Source of the DNA: Chlorobaculum tepidum TLS
GTDB taxonomy: Bacteria; Bacteroidota; Chlorobiia; Chlorobiales; Chlorobiaceae
Assembly: GCF_000006985.1 (NCBI RefSeq)
Contig: NC_002932.3
Location: forward strand, 271,501 to 335,500
Reading direction: 5' to 3'
DNA length: 64,000 nucleotides
How positions within the stretch are numbered: position 1 is the first letter of the stretch; each line of letters opens with the position of its first letter. A model generated the notes under the pieces. The model was not told the origin of the DNA, did no database searches, and was given only the letters and a program-made list of their open reading frames with translations. Shown in pieces: positions 27,077 through 36,405 of this stretch. The translations under genes were made by a program, and so were the position numbers.

Positions 27077-28828
27077 ATGTCAGAAACAACAACGCTGGAA
27101 ACGCCGAAGCCGAAAGTGCCGGGCAGAAAAAAAGTCAAGATTTTCGCTCACTACGAACCAGCCGAGCTTGAGCAGATGGAGTCGCTCTACACGAGCACCC
27201 TTTCGGAGATCAGTGAAGAGGAGATCGTCAAGGGTCGAATCGTTTCGATCTCCAACAAGGATGTCACCATCGACGTGGGCTTCAAATCGGAAGGTATCGT
27301 TTCGCTTCTCGAGTTCCGTGACGATGACGAAATCAAGGTCGGCGATGATGTCGAGGTCTATCTCGAGAACATCGAAGACAAGATGGGGCAGCTTATTCTT
27401 TCCAAAAGGAAAGCCGACGTGCTTCGCATCTGGGACAAGATTTACGATTCAATCGAGAACGACACCATCATCAATGGCAAGATCATCAACCGCGTCAAGG
27501 GTGGCATGACGGTCTCCCTGTCGGGTGTCGAGGCCTTCTTGCCCGGTTCGCAGATCGACGTCAAGCCGGTTCGCGACTTCGATGCCCTGGTCGGCAAGAC
27601 CATGGACTTCAGGGTCGTCAAGATCAACCCGGTCACCCAGAACATTGTCGTCAGCCACAAGGTCATCCTCGAAGAGGAGTATGCGGCCAAGCGCGAGGAG
27701 ATGCTTGCCAACATCAAGGTCGGCATGGTTCTCGAAGGCACCGTCAAGAACATCACCGATTTCGGTATCTTTGTCGATCTCGGCGGTCTGGACGGTCTGG
27801 TGCACATCACCGACATCACCTGGGGCAGGATCAACCATCCGTCCGAAGTGGTCGAGCTCGACCAGCCGATCAAGGTCGTGGTCGTCGGCTTCGACGAGAA
27901 CACCAAGCGTGTTTCGCTCGGCATGAAGCAGCTCGAAGCCCATCCGTGGGAAAACATCGAAATCAAATATCCGGTTGGCATCAAGGCGACTGGCCGCGTG
28001 GTTTCCATCACCGATTACGGCGCCTTCGTCGAGATCGAGAAGGGCATCGAGGGTCTTGTTCACATCTCCGAGATGAGCTGGACGCAGCATATCAAGCATC
28101 CGAGCCAGTTCGTGTCGCTCAACCAGGAGGTCGAGGTCGTCATCCTCAACATCGACAAGGAGCACACCAAGCTGTCGCTGTCGATGAAGCGCGTGTCGGA
28201 AGACCCGTGGATCGCCCTCTCCGAGAAGTATGTTGAGGGTTCGCTGCACAAGGGCACGGTCAGCAACATCACCGATTTCGGTGTATTCGTGGAGCTGGAG
28301 CCTGGCGTTGACGGTCTGGTGCATATCTCCGACCTGTCGTGGACCAAGAAGATCCGCCACCCCAGCGAGCTGGTCAAAAAAGGCCAGGAACTCGAAGTCA
28401 AGGTGCTGAAATTCGACGTCAACGCACGCCGCATTGCGCTTGGCCACAAGCAGATCAACAACGATCCCTGGGGCGAGTTTGAGCAGAAGTATGCCGTCGG
28501 CGCCGAGTGTACCGGGGCGATTTCGCAGATCATCGAGAAGGGCGTCATCGTCATTCTCCCCGGCGAAGTCGATGGCTTCGTGCCGGTGTCGCACCTGTTG
28601 CAAGGCGGTGTGAAGGACATTCACTCTTCCTTCAAGATCGGCGACGAGCTGCCGCTCCGCGTCATCGAGTTTGATAAGGAGAACAAACGCATCATTCTCT
28701 CGGCGCTCGAGTACTTCAAGGACAAGAGCAAAGAGGAGATCGAAGCGTATCTTCAGGCTCACCCGAACGAGAAAAAAGAGATCGAGGCCGCCAGCGCCGA
28801 GCTGGAGCCGCAGCCGAAAGGCCGCTGA
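27077..28828 (+). CDS. rpsA: 30S ribosomal protein S1
   Basis: 583 residues with six tandem S1 (OB-fold) RNA-binding repeats (about 47-115, 133-198, 218-286, 303-373, 390-460, 477-546). Repeats 3-5 share [19 protein letters not shown] / [19 protein letters not shown] / [19 protein letters not shown] type cores. S1 brings structured mRNAs to the 30S subunit. A strong GAGAGGAAGGA lies before the ATG. The leader of about 120 bases could serve autoregulation, as known for S1 elsewhere. Confidence 0.97.
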   Translation: MSETTTLETPKPKVPGRKKVKIFAHYEPAELEQMESLYTSTLSEISEEEIVKGRIVSISNKDVTIDVGFKSEGIVSLLEFRDDDEIKVGDDVEVYLENIEDKMGQLILSKRKADVLRIWDKIYDSIENDTIINGKIINRVKGGMTVSLSGVEAFLPGSQIDVKPVRDFDALVGKTMDFRVVKINPVTQNIVVSHKVILEEEYAAKREEMLANIKVGMVLEGTVKNITDFGIFVDLGGLDGLVHITDITWGRINHPSEVVELDQPIKVVVVGFDENTKRVSLGMKQLEAHPWENIEIKYPVGIKATGRVVSITDYGAFVEIEKGIEGLVHISEMSWTQHIKHPSQFVSLNQEVEVVILNIDKEHTKLSLSMKRVSEDPWIALSEKYVEGSLHKGTVSNITDFGVFVELEPGVDGLVHISDLSWTKKIRHPSELVKKGQELEVKVLKFDVNARRIALGHKQINNDPWGEFEQKYAVGAECTGAISQIIEKGVIVILPGEVDGFVPVSHLLQGGVKDIHSSFKIGDELPLRVIEFDKENKRIILSALEYFKDKSKEEIEAYLQAHPNEKKEIEAASAELEPQPKGR

Positions 28829-28860
28829 TTTTTTTTTCATATGGTTGTTACAGCCAAAGC

Positions 28861-28902
28861 CGGAAAGACCCCTTCCATTTGTGAAGGGGTCTTTCCGTTT
28901 AG
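28861..28902 (+). terminator. Terminator after rpsA
   Basis: Perfect 15-bp stem CGGAAAGACCCCTTC / GAAGGGGTCTTTCCG with a seven-base loop, followed by a short TTT. The T tract is weak but the stem is very stable. Confidence 0.7.
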
Positions 28903-28990
28903 GATGGAAGGGGAGAAAGAGTAAAATGGACTTGGCGGGTATTGTGGGCAAAGTTGAAAGGGTTTTCCTGTCAACCATGTCCGCTTTTTT

Positions 28991-29908
28991 TCAGTAGCCG
29001 TAGCTTTTGAGGAGGTTCTTTTTTTTGCGCCAGTCGGGGCGGACCTTCACGAAAATTTCGAGGTACACCGGTCGGTCAAGGAGTTCTTCTATTTCCTTGC
29101 GAGCGGCCTGGCCGAGTTTTTTGATGGCCGCGCCCTTCTGGCCGACGATGATCTGCTTCTGGCTGTTGCGTTCGACAATGACCGAGCAGCGGATCAGCTC
29201 CTTGCGGCTTGGGTTGTTTTCGTGCTGCTCCTTGAATTCATCGATGACTACCTCGGTTGAGTAGGGAATTTCGCGCCCGTATTGCAGAAAGATTTTTTCG
29301 CGGATGATCTCGCCGACGAAAAAGCGCTCCGGCTCGGTGCTGAGAATGTCATCCGGCCAGATCGGTTCGTCGAATGGTAACAGTGGCCTGAGCAGCTCGA
29401 CCAGCTCTGGTATGTTGCCGCCGGTGAGGGCTGACAGGGCGAGCGTCGCCACGGGCTTGTACTTGCTTATGATCTCCGTTTGCGCCTCTTTGGCGGTCTC
29501 TTCCGGCACGAGGTCGGCTTTGTTCAGTGCGATGACGAAGGGTTTGCCTGTAGGCTTCACCCACTGTTCGATCAGTTCGCTGGCGAATTTCCGGTCGATG
29601 GGTTCGTCGCCTTTCTGGAACGGGATGAGCGCGACAATGACATCTGACTCCCGGAGCGAGCGCCGGGTGATTTCGAGCATCGATTCGTGCAGCGATTGCT
29701 TTGGGTCCATGATGCCGGGAGTGTCGAGAATAATGATCTGGCTCCGGTCGTCATGGTAAATTCCGGTAATTTTTTTTCTTGTCGTTTGCGGTTTTGGGGT
29801 GACAATCGATAGCTTGTGATCCAGCAGACGGTTCAGTAGGGTCGATTTGCCCGCATTTGGCGCGCCGACAAAGGTTACGTGGCCGCAAGAAAATAGTGGT
29901 GGCTGCAC
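28991..29908 (-). CDS. era: GTPase Era
   Basis: 305-residue GTPase for 16S rRNA maturation and 30S assembly. G1 [22 protein letters not shown] (about 14), G3 [12 protein letters not shown] (about 58), G4 NKADLV (about 128), and a C-terminal KH domain with [21 protein letters not shown] (about 245). The tail [14 protein letters not shown] matches the family end. It is divergent from rodA. Confidence 0.95.
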   Translation of the reverse strand: MQPPLFSCGHVTFVGAPNAGKSTLLNRLLDHKLSIVTPKPQTTRKKITGIYHDDRSQIIILDTPGIMDPKQSLHESMLEITRRSLRESDVIVALIPFQKGDEPIDRKFASELIEQWVKPTGKPFVIALNKADLVPEETAKEAQTEIISKYKPVATLALSALTGGNIPELVELLRPLLPFDEPIWPDDILSTEPERFFVGEIIREKIFLQYGREIPYSTEVVIDEFKEQHENNPSRKELIRCSVIVERNSQKQIIVGQKGAAIKKLGQAARKEIEELLDRPVYLEIFVKVRPDWRKKKNLLKSYGY

Positions 29909-30028
29909 AATAATGATTTCTCTTGTATGATTTGGGTGCCGGGATACGTGTGGAAAACCTGTTCCGGTGGTTTATGGAGCTGTTTCCCGGCAAGATAACA
30001 TGATCTCTCTCCTCTTTACGGACAAGTG

Positions 30029-31258
30029 ATGGAAAAGTACAATAAATTTGATCTTTTATGGCTTCTGGTTCCCCTGTCGGGCCTGATCGTCATGGGACTT
30101 ATGGCTGTTTACAGCGCTACCAATGGCTCGACCGAATCGGTTCCCCTCTTTTACAAACAGCTCTCCTGGGCTGTCACAGGAGCCATTGCGGCCTCTATCA
30201 TTTATTTCATGGATTATCGCGTCGTAAAAGATAATGCCTACTTTATGTATGCGGCTGGCATTATTCTGCTGATAGCGGTGCTTGTCTTCGGAAAGAAGGT
30301 GGCTGGAGCGACAAGCTGGGTGCGTTTCGGTATGTTCAGTTTTCAGCCCTCCGAACTCACCAAAATGTTTACCATCATTGCGATGGCGAGGTTTCTGTCG
30401 GACGACCAGACCGATATTGGCAACATGATGGATCTCGGCAAAGCGCTTGCCATTGCGCTGGTTCCCGCCGGACTTATCATGCTTCAGCCGGATATGGGCA
30501 CGACGCTGACCTGCCTGTCGTTTATCGTTCCCATGATTGTTCTGGCCGGTTTCGATCTCTATTATATTCTGCTCGGGGTGGTTCCGGTGGCTTTGATGCT
30601 TTCCGGTTTTTTCAATCTGACCATTCTTGCGACCATTGCCGTTCTTTCGATGGTCATGTTTTTCCTGCTCAGGAAAAAGTTTTATTTACACCAGTTCCTC
30701 GTTACCGGAGGAGGTTTGCTGGGCGGATTGCTGACCTGGAAGTTTACTTCAGTTATTCTCAAGCCTCACCAGATCAAGAGAATTCAAATATTTCTTGATC
30801 CGACAGCCGATCCACGGGGTGCCGGATACAATGCGCTTCAGGCTAAAATTGCCATTGCCTCAGGCGGGATTTTTGGGAAAGGATTTCTTCACGGCACGCA
30901 AACTCAACTTCGGTATATTCCTGCGCAGTGGACGGATTTCATTTTCTGCGTGATTGCCGAAGAACTGGGATTTTTGGGTTCGACGTTATTGCTTCTGCTC
31001 TTTGCGGCCCTTGTGCTTCGTCTTGTCTGGATGGTCGGAGCTATCAAGAACCGTTTCGTCGAACTGTTGCTTGCCGGATATGCCTCGTTGCTTCTGACTC
31101 ATGTGGTGATCAATATCGGTATGACTATTGGCGTTATGCCTGTTATTGGCGTTCCCCTTCCGTTTATTTCATATGGTGGATCCTCTCTGGTCGCGAACAT
31201 GATGATGGTTGGCCTTGCCATGAACTTTTCAAAAAACCGGAGACATATCGGTTATTGA
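30029..31258 (+). CDS. rodA: Rod-shape-determining protein RodA (SEDS glycosyltransferase)
   Basis: 409 residues from the ATG at 30029; a GTG one codon earlier also opens the frame. Ten hydrophobic helices and SEDS-family motifs: [17 protein letters not shown] (about 96), [10 protein letters not shown] (about 152), the [20 protein letters not shown] loop (about 275), and the C-terminal [26 protein letters not shown] proteins polymerise glycan strands with a class B PBP. RodA versus FtsW is hard to separate by motif; length and isolation from a dcw cluster favour RodA. Confidence 0.88.
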   Translation: MEKYNKFDLLWLLVPLSGLIVMGLMAVYSATNGSTESVPLFYKQLSWAVTGAIAASIIYFMDYRVVKDNAYFMYAAGIILLIAVLVFGKKVAGATSWVRFGMFSFQPSELTKMFTIIAMARFLSDDQTDIGNMMDLGKALAIALVPAGLIMLQPDMGTTLTCLSFIVPMIVLAGFDLYYILLGVVPVALMLSGFFNLTILATIAVLSMVMFFLLRKKFYLHQFLVTGGGLLGGLLTWKFTSVILKPHQIKRIQIFLDPTADPRGAGYNALQAKIAIASGGIFGKGFLHGTQTQLRYIPAQWTDFIFCVIAEELGFLGSTLLLLLFAALVLRLVWMVGAIKNRFVELLLAGYASLLLTHVVINIGMTIGVMPVIGVPLPFISYGGSSLVANMMMVGLAMNFSKNRRHIGY

Positions 31259-31283
31259 GATGAGGATGAGTTTGTGTGACAAA

Positions 31284-31316
31284 TAAAAAAAGGCCATCGT
31301 TTCGGATAGCCTTTTC
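31284..31316. terminator. Bidirectional terminator between rodA and the coiled-coil protein gene
   Basis: Stem AAGGC-x-ATC / GAT-x-GCCTT with A run on the left and T residues on the right; on the minus strand it ends in seven T residues, so it serves that strand best. Confidence 0.65.
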
Positions 31317-31355
31317 GTCGAAAAAATAAAGTGATTTATTTCGTTGTTTTTTCGG

Positions 31356-31811
31356 TTATTTTTTGATCTGATAGATAAAACGTTTGCCGCCTTCACCAAC
31401 AGGAATGCGTTCGATTTCCGGATCCTGATTGCCATATTTGTTGAACCAGAGACTGACTGCGGTGCTTTTCGTCTGAAGGGCGGCAGCGATTTCACGAGGC
31501 TTGAACGCCTTGTCGGGATTAGCTTGAAGCAGTTGTTTGATCGATATACCGAGTTTTCCGCGTCCGAACTTGGCCGTTGCCGGCTTTGCCACAGGACCGC
31601 CTTCAATTTTTGCAAGAGTGCTTTCGAGCTTTTTTATAATGGCATTCAATTCGGCTTCGTAAGGCTGAATGCTTTCTTCAAATTGACGCTGCATTTCAGC
31701 AATTTTTTCCTTCAGTTCATTTTTTTGCTGGTTCAGTGCCTTGAATTCATCTACATTCAGGAGGTAAAGATCAAATTTGTCCGGTGCAACTTCTTTTTTC
31801 ATAGTGTTCAT
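31356..31811 (-). CDS. Coiled-coil protein with winged-helix-like C-terminal domain
   Basis: 151 residues from the ATG at 31811 (MNTMKKEVAPDKF); ATGs at 31802 and 31847 are alternatives. Residues about 15-70 form a heptad-rich coiled coil (EFKALNQQKNELKEKIAEMQ). A linker leads to a basic domain (about 85-151) with SIKQLLQANPDKAFKPREIAAAL and STAVSLWFNKYG, the helix-turn-helix pattern of winged-helix domains that end in a GEGGKRFIYQ wing. I do not recognise a named family. A DNA-binding regulator is plausible. It is monocistronic and divergent from mtaB. Confidence 0.7.
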   Translation of the reverse strand: MNTMKKEVAPDKFDLYLLNVDEFKALNQQKNELKEKIAEMQRQFEESIQPYEAELNAIIKKLESTLAKIEGGPVAKPATAKFGRGKLGISIKQLLQANPDKAFKPREIAAALQTKSTAVSLWFNKYGNQDPEIERIPVGEGGKRFIYQIKK

Positions 31812-32005
31812 GATTTGCTTGTGTAACAGGTATAGTTTGAAAAACAAAAGAAATATAACAGGTTTGTATGCAATACTGCAATAAAAAAATATGAGTTAGT
31901 TTTAAGACTATAATGCAGCTGCTGTATTATCAGTGTGTATAAGTCGTGTGTTTGGGTTGCAGTGTTTTTGTTATTATTCCCTTGATTTAAAAGATCGCAT
32001 GTTTT

Positions 32006-33346
32006 ATGAAACAGAAAAGTGTCGCTGCTGTAACTCTTGGTTGTAAAGTGAATTATGCCGAAACATCGTCCATAGTCGATGCGTTGGTTTCCCAGGGATG
32101 GCAATTAAATGCAATCGATGACGGAGCGGATGTGCTCATTATTCATACCTGTGCTGTTACCGGTGAAGCAGAACGAAAGTCAAGACAGCAGATAAGAAAA
32201 ATCATAAGAAATCATCCGGGAAGCAGGGTTGGGGTGATTGGTTGCTACGCACAGCTTGATCCGAAACGGATTGCTGATATCAAGGGCGTTTCATTCGTGC
32301 TGGGTACAACTGACAAGTTTGAAATCGCCTGGTACGATGGTGAATCCTTGCCGAACGATTCCGAACCCTTGGTAAAAGTTTCTCCTGTCGATAAGGCAAT
32401 AACCGCGCATCCGGCGTGCTCAATGCTTTCTCAGCCTGAAAAGGGAAGAACCAGAGCTTTTCTGAAAATCCAGGATGGTTGCAGTTTTGGTTGCGCTTAT
32501 TGTTCGATTCCTCTGGCGAGGGGGCGTTCACGCTCGGTGTCTCTTTCAACGGTGCTCGATAGGGCTCAAAAAATTGCTGATGCCGGTTATCGTGAAATCG
32601 TGCTTACCGGTATCAATATTGGCGATTACCAGGATGGAGATACCCGCCTGTCCGGTTTGCTCCGGCGTCTCGAAACGATTGATGTCAGCAGGATTCGAAT
32701 AAGCTCGGTGGAACCACAGCTGCTCGATGACGAGTTGATCGATATTGTTGCAGCTTCCGGCAAGATCATGCCCCATTTCCATCTGCCGTTGCAGAGTGGC
32801 TCCGATACTGTGCTTCGGGCAATGAGGCGGCATTACGACACAGCATTTTATCGCGAGCGGCTTATGAAAGCACTCTCCTTGATCAGGGGGTGCGCTATCG
32901 GTGCCGATGTGATGGTTGGTTATCCTGGCGAAAGCGAGCGCGATTTTGAAGAGATGTGCCGTTTTATCGAAGAGTTGCCGGTTGCCTATCTGCACGTTTT
33001 CACCTGTTCGCCACGGCCAGGCACGAAGCTTTTTGCCGAAATAGCTGAAAAAAAGCTGATTCGCATACCTTCCGCTGAAAGCTCGTCGCGAGCGGCCAGG
33101 CTTGGCGTGATCGGCGAACGGATCGAACGGCGCTTTGCCGAAGCGTTTATCGGTAGTACCCTGAAAGTGTTGTTCGAGGAGGCCTCGGCGCTTCCGGGAG
33201 GAGCAGTGCGCTGGAGCGGATACAGTGAGCATTACCTCCGGGTGAGCGTCGATACCAGCGCCGGGGAGCTGCGAGGTCAGGTGCGGGAGGTGATCATCGA
33301 TGGCTTCGGAGAGGGTTTGCAATTACATGGCAGACTCTTATCTTAA
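32006..33346 (+). CDS. mtaB: tRNA (N6-threonylcarbamoyladenosine(37)-C2)-methylthiotransferase MtaB
   Basis: 446-residue radical-SAM methylthiotransferase. An N-terminal UPF0004 domain holds three cluster cysteines (TLGCKVNYAE, HTCAVTGEAERKSRQQIRK, GCYAQLDP). The radical-SAM motif is CSFGCAYCSIPLARGRSRS (about 155-173). A C-terminal TRAM-like region follows (about 375-446). The TGEAERKSRQ and IPLARGRSRS variants fit the MtaB group, which modifies ms2t6A37, rather than MiaB or RimO; the distinction is by pattern only. apt follows 94 bases later. Confidence 0.87.
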   Translation: MKQKSVAAVTLGCKVNYAETSSIVDALVSQGWQLNAIDDGADVLIIHTCAVTGEAERKSRQQIRKIIRNHPGSRVGVIGCYAQLDPKRIADIKGVSFVLGTTDKFEIAWYDGESLPNDSEPLVKVSPVDKAITAHPACSMLSQPEKGRTRAFLKIQDGCSFGCAYCSIPLARGRSRSVSLSTVLDRAQKIADAGYREIVLTGINIGDYQDGDTRLSGLLRRLETIDVSRIRISSVEPQLLDDELIDIVAASGKIMPHFHLPLQSGSDTVLRAMRRHYDTAFYRERLMKALSLIRGCAIGADVMVGYPGESERDFEEMCRFIEELPVAYLHVFTCSPRPGTKLFAEIAEKKLIRIPSAESSSRAARLGVIGERIERRFAEAFIGSTLKVLFEEASALPGGAVRWSGYSEHYLRVSVDTSAGELRGQVREVIIDGFGEGLQLHGRLLS

Positions 33347-33440
33347 ATTTTTACAAGCAGAAGGCGTCTTTCCGAGGTCTGGCGTCGGTGGTGCCCCGTT
33401 TCTGGCAGTTTTCACCAAATCAGCAAAACCCTCTACAGTT

Positions 33441-33974
33441 ATGCCCATCAAATCCAGAATCCGTACTGTTCCCGATTATCCGAAAAAAGGGATCATGTTC
33501 CGTGACATTACCACCCTTATCAAGGATCCGGTCGGATTCCGTCTGGTGATCGACAACATGACCCAGCATTATCTGTCCAACGGAGTCGATTTTGATGCGA
33601 TCGTGGGTATTGAGTCCAGGGGTTTCATTCTCGGTGGCGCGCTTGCCTATACGCTTGGCAAGGGATTCGTGCCAGTCAGGAAGCCAGGCAAACTGCCGGC
33701 GGATGTGGTGCAGCTCGAATACGAACTCGAGTATGGTACCGACAAGATCGAGATGCATACTGACGCTCTTGTTCAAGGGCAGCGCGTGCTTCTGGTTGAT
33801 GATCTTCTTGCTACGGGCGGCACGGCTCTTGCCGCTGCCGGACTGGTCGAGAAGCTCGGCGGTGTCGTGGCAAGCATGGCCTTCATCGTCAATCTGCCCG
33901 ATATTGGCGGCGAAAAGAAGATTCGTGAAAAAGGCTATAACATCTACTTCCTGACAGAGTTCGAAGGTGATTGA
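33441..33974 (+). CDS. apt: Adenine phosphoribosyltransferase
   Basis: 177 residues from the ATG at 33441 (MPIKSRIRTVPDYPKKGI), the usual Apt start; the frame stays open to 33300 but that part has no family character. It carries MFRDITTLIKDP, GIESRGFILGGALAY, RKPGKLPADV and the PRPP-binding loop VLLVDDLLATGGTALAA (about 117-133). It salvages adenine to AMP. It lies between mtaB and nhaD on the same strand with short gaps. Confidence 0.96.
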   Translation: MPIKSRIRTVPDYPKKGIMFRDITTLIKDPVGFRLVIDNMTQHYLSNGVDFDAIVGIESRGFILGGALAYTLGKGFVPVRKPGKLPADVVQLEYELEYGTDKIEMHTDALVQGQRVLLVDDLLATGGTALAAAGLVEKLGGVVASMAFIVNLPDIGGEKKIREKGYNIYFLTEFEGD

Positions 33975-33997
33975 TACCGTTCGATCTCGAATGACTC

Positions 33998-35443
33998 ATG
34001 ACTTGTTGCTCTGATTTTTTGAAACGTAGCGCGGTGGCGGCCGCTACCACGCTTATTTTTTCTTTGACCGTTCCTTCCGTGGCGTTTTGCGCATCCGGGG
34101 GCGGGGAGCACTCATTCCTGCCTCCGGTCTGGCTGGCAGCACCGTTCGTGGTGCTGCTTCTGATGATCGCTACCGGTCCGCTTTTCTATCCGAGATTCTG
34201 GGAACACCATTATCAGAAGGTTTCGATCGTTCTGGGTGTTCCTGTAGCGCTCTGGTACGCCTTCATGGCGGAACATGGCGGGCACATGCTTCTGCACACC
34301 CTTGAAGAGTACATCTCCTTCATCGCCCTGATATCTTCGCTTTTCGTTGTGGCTGGAGGCATCCTGATCAAAATCGAACGGCGGGGGACACCGCTGCTCA
34401 ATGCGCTTTTGCTTCTGTTTGGCGCAGTGCTTGCCAATGTTGTTGGTACGACTGGTGCCTCGATGTTGCTGATCAGGCCATATCTCAGGGTTAACAAAGG
34501 ACGCCTGAAGCCATTTCATATCGTTTTTTTCATCTTCATCATCAGCAATATCGGTGGTGCGCTGACACCGATCGGGGATCCGCCGCTCTTTCTCGGCTTT
34601 CTGCGCGGCGTACCATTCTTCTGGGTGATTCAGCATCTTTGGCTGCCCTGGCTGGTGACGATCGGGTTGCTTACGGCTATTTTTCTGGTGCTCGATCTGA
34701 AGGCAGGGAAGAACGAGGCCGAGCAGGAATATTCTGGCCGTATCACGTTGATCGGGCGCAGGAATTTCCTCTACCTGATTCCGCTTATCGGCTCGATCTT
34801 TCTCGATCCTGCCGTCATTCCGGGATTTCCGAGCCTCCAGGAGATTTTTCATGTGCCTTTTGGCATCAGGGAGGTCATCATGCTGACGATCGCGGTCGTT
34901 GCCTACAAGACGGCCAATCAGGATGCCCTCGGGGGCAACGAGTTTAACTTCGAGCCGATCAAGGAGGTCGCGTTCCTTTTCGTGGGCATCTTCGCCACCA
35001 TGATTCCTGCGCTTCAGCTGATTGGTGCGTATGCGCAGTCCCATGCAGCTGAATTTACGGTCACGAAGTTCTACTGGTTCACCGGAATTCTCTCCGGTGT
35101 ACTGGATAATGCACCGACCTACCTGAACTTTCTGGCTGGAGCGCTTGGCAAGTTTGGTCTCGATTCCAACAGCATTGCCGATGTCGTGAAGTTTTCCCGG
35201 GGCATGGACTCACCGATCGCCGGTGACGTCCCTTCGACGCTTTATCTCATGGCAATATCGGTGGGCGCGGTCTTTTTCGGCGCGTTCACCTATATCGGTA
35301 ACGCTCCGAACTTCATGGTCAAGAACATCGCCGAACAGACCGAGGCCGATGTTCCCTCTTTCGTGGAGTATATTTACCGCTATTCGATTCCGGTGCTGCT
35401 GCCGGTATTCGGAATCATCTGGTTTGTGCTGTTCCACTGGTAG
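33998..35443 (+). CDS. nhaD: Na+/H+ antiporter NhaD family
   Basis: 481 residues with an N-terminal signal-like helix and about 12 further membrane helices. It has the NhaD/ArsB-superfamily conserved core GAVLANVVGTTGASMLLIRP (about 143), NIGGALTPIGDPPLFLGFLRGVPF (about 187), and a C-terminal GVLDNAPTYLNFL / FTYIGNAPNFMVK pair. The conserved TPIGDPP and DNAPT motifs support NhaD. It is downstream of apt by 23 bases. Physiological role: sodium export and pH balance. Confidence 0.9.
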   Translation: MTCCSDFLKRSAVAAATTLIFSLTVPSVAFCASGGGEHSFLPPVWLAAPFVVLLLMIATGPLFYPRFWEHHYQKVSIVLGVPVALWYAFMAEHGGHMLLHTLEEYISFIALISSLFVVAGGILIKIERRGTPLLNALLLLFGAVLANVVGTTGASMLLIRPYLRVNKGRLKPFHIVFFIFIISNIGGALTPIGDPPLFLGFLRGVPFFWVIQHLWLPWLVTIGLLTAIFLVLDLKAGKNEAEQEYSGRITLIGRRNFLYLIPLIGSIFLDPAVIPGFPSLQEIFHVPFGIREVIMLTIAVVAYKTANQDALGGNEFNFEPIKEVAFLFVGIFATMIPALQLIGAYAQSHAAEFTVTKFYWFTGILSGVLDNAPTYLNFLAGALGKFGLDSNSIADVVKFSRGMDSPIAGDVPSTLYLMAISVGAVFFGAFTYIGNAPNFMVKNIAEQTEADVPSFVEYIYRYSIPVLLPVFGIIWFVLFHW

Positions 35444-35454
35444 CCACGCTGTTT

Positions 35455-35482
35455 CCTGCCGTTCCGGACAGCAAACGGCAGG
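35455..35482. repeat. Inverted repeat in the nhaD-HU gap
   Basis: CCTGCCGTT / AACGGCAGG, a perfect 9-bp stem with a ten-base loop, 12 bases after the nhaD stop. There is no T run, so it may be an mRNA 3'-end stabiliser or a Rho-assisted terminator. The rest of the 203-base gap shows no gene. Confidence 0.5.
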
Positions 35483-35645
35483 ATCGAAAGCTATTAAGCG
35501 CACGGTCAGCTCTCGTCCGGCACTCAAGACAAAAGTGACTGACCTCTCTCCGTTTCGCTGTTATCCTGACCCCCGCCCGATTCTTTTGCATGGGATATCC
35601 TCCGGTGAAGATCATCGCTTCGCCGGCGTTGTGTTGCCGTGGCGG

Positions 35646-35951
35646 TTATTTGTTGGCTTTCAGGCTTTCGCTGACCGCGTGCTTGAACTCTTTGGAGATT
35701 TTGAAGGTCGGCACATTTTTTGGCTCGACGGTTACCTTTTCACCCGTTCTTGGGTTTCTTGCCTGCCGGAGATTCTTGTAGCGAATGTTGAACGACCCAA
35801 ATCCCCGGATTTCAATGCGTTTTCCGGCTTTCAGCGAGTCGATGATGCTTTCGAACAAGCAATCAACGACCGATTCGGTTTCGTTTTTGGTCAGACCTGT
35901 GCGTTGGGCGATCACGTTCACCAGGTCGGCTTTGGTGGTTGTCTGTCCCAT
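35646..35951 (-). CDS. HU/IHF-type histone-like DNA-binding protein
   Basis: 101 residues from the ATG at 35951 (MGQTTTKADLVNVIAQRTG); upstream frame extension is not family-like. The fold follows the bacterial histone pattern: helices 1-2 (ADLVNVIAQRTGLTKNETESVVDCLFESI), the RGFGSFNIRYKNLRQARNPRTGEKVTVEPKNVPTFKISKEF beta-arm region and the C-terminal helix. RNPRTGE is the DNA-minor-groove arm. HU versus IHF cannot be resolved by eye. Minus strand, after the TauE-like gene. Confidence 0.93.
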   Translation of the reverse strand: MGQTTTKADLVNVIAQRTGLTKNETESVVDCLFESIIDSLKAGKRIEIRGFGSFNIRYKNLRQARNPRTGEKVTVEPKNVPTFKISKEFKHAVSESLKANK

Positions 35952-35992
35952 GGTAATGTGTGCTTGGGTTATAGGTTTGCCAATACTGCTGG

Positions 35993-36355
35993 TTAATACC
36001 AAAGGCGGATTGCTACTAAAACAAGAAAAACAGCGAACATCCTTCTTAAAAGATCGTTTGAGAGTTCAATTGCCAGCTTTGCGCCGAAGAAAGCGCCGGC
36101 GAAAAGGCCCAGGGCGATGATCAGTCCGAACCAGATGTGCTCCGTCGTGATCTTGCCGGCCTGATAATATTCGTATACGCCGAGAAGTCCGACCGGCAGC
36201 AGCAACGCTATGAGTGACGTCGCACTGGCGGTTTCTTGGCTCATGCCTAAAAAGAAGATAAGTGCCGGAACGATGATCACGCCACCGCCCACGCCGAACA
36301 TGCCGGACAAGAGGCCTGCGGCGATTCCCGTAATGAGCAGAATGAGATACTGCAT
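35993..36355 (-). CDS. Half-size TauE/SafE-family permease
   Basis: 120 residues from the ATG at 36355 (MQYLILLITGIAAGLLSGMFG). The frame is open to an ATG at 36409 that overlaps the ftsH stop (ATGA), an alternative start with 18 more residues. Four hydrophobic helices carry the family glycine motif GMFGVGGGVIIVPALIFFLG near the N-terminus and FFGAKLAIELSNDLLRRMFAVFLVLVAIR at the end. Full-length TauE proteins are about twice this size, so it probably dimerises. Possible sulfite/organic anion export is a family-level inference. Confidence 0.8.
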   Translation of the reverse strand: MQYLILLITGIAAGLLSGMFGVGGGVIIVPALIFFLGMSQETASATSLIALLLPVGLLGVYEYYQAGKITTEHIWFGLIIALGLFAGAFFGAKLAIELSNDLLRRMFAVFLVLVAIRLWY

Positions 36356-36405
36356 GATGATGCTTGTCAAAAAAAGATATTTTGTTGTTACGCTGTCGGC
36401 GGCAT

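Noticed and set aside
33300..33440. N-terminal extension of apt
   Set aside because: Family start is at 33441; the upstream part overlaps the mtaB end and has no Apt features.
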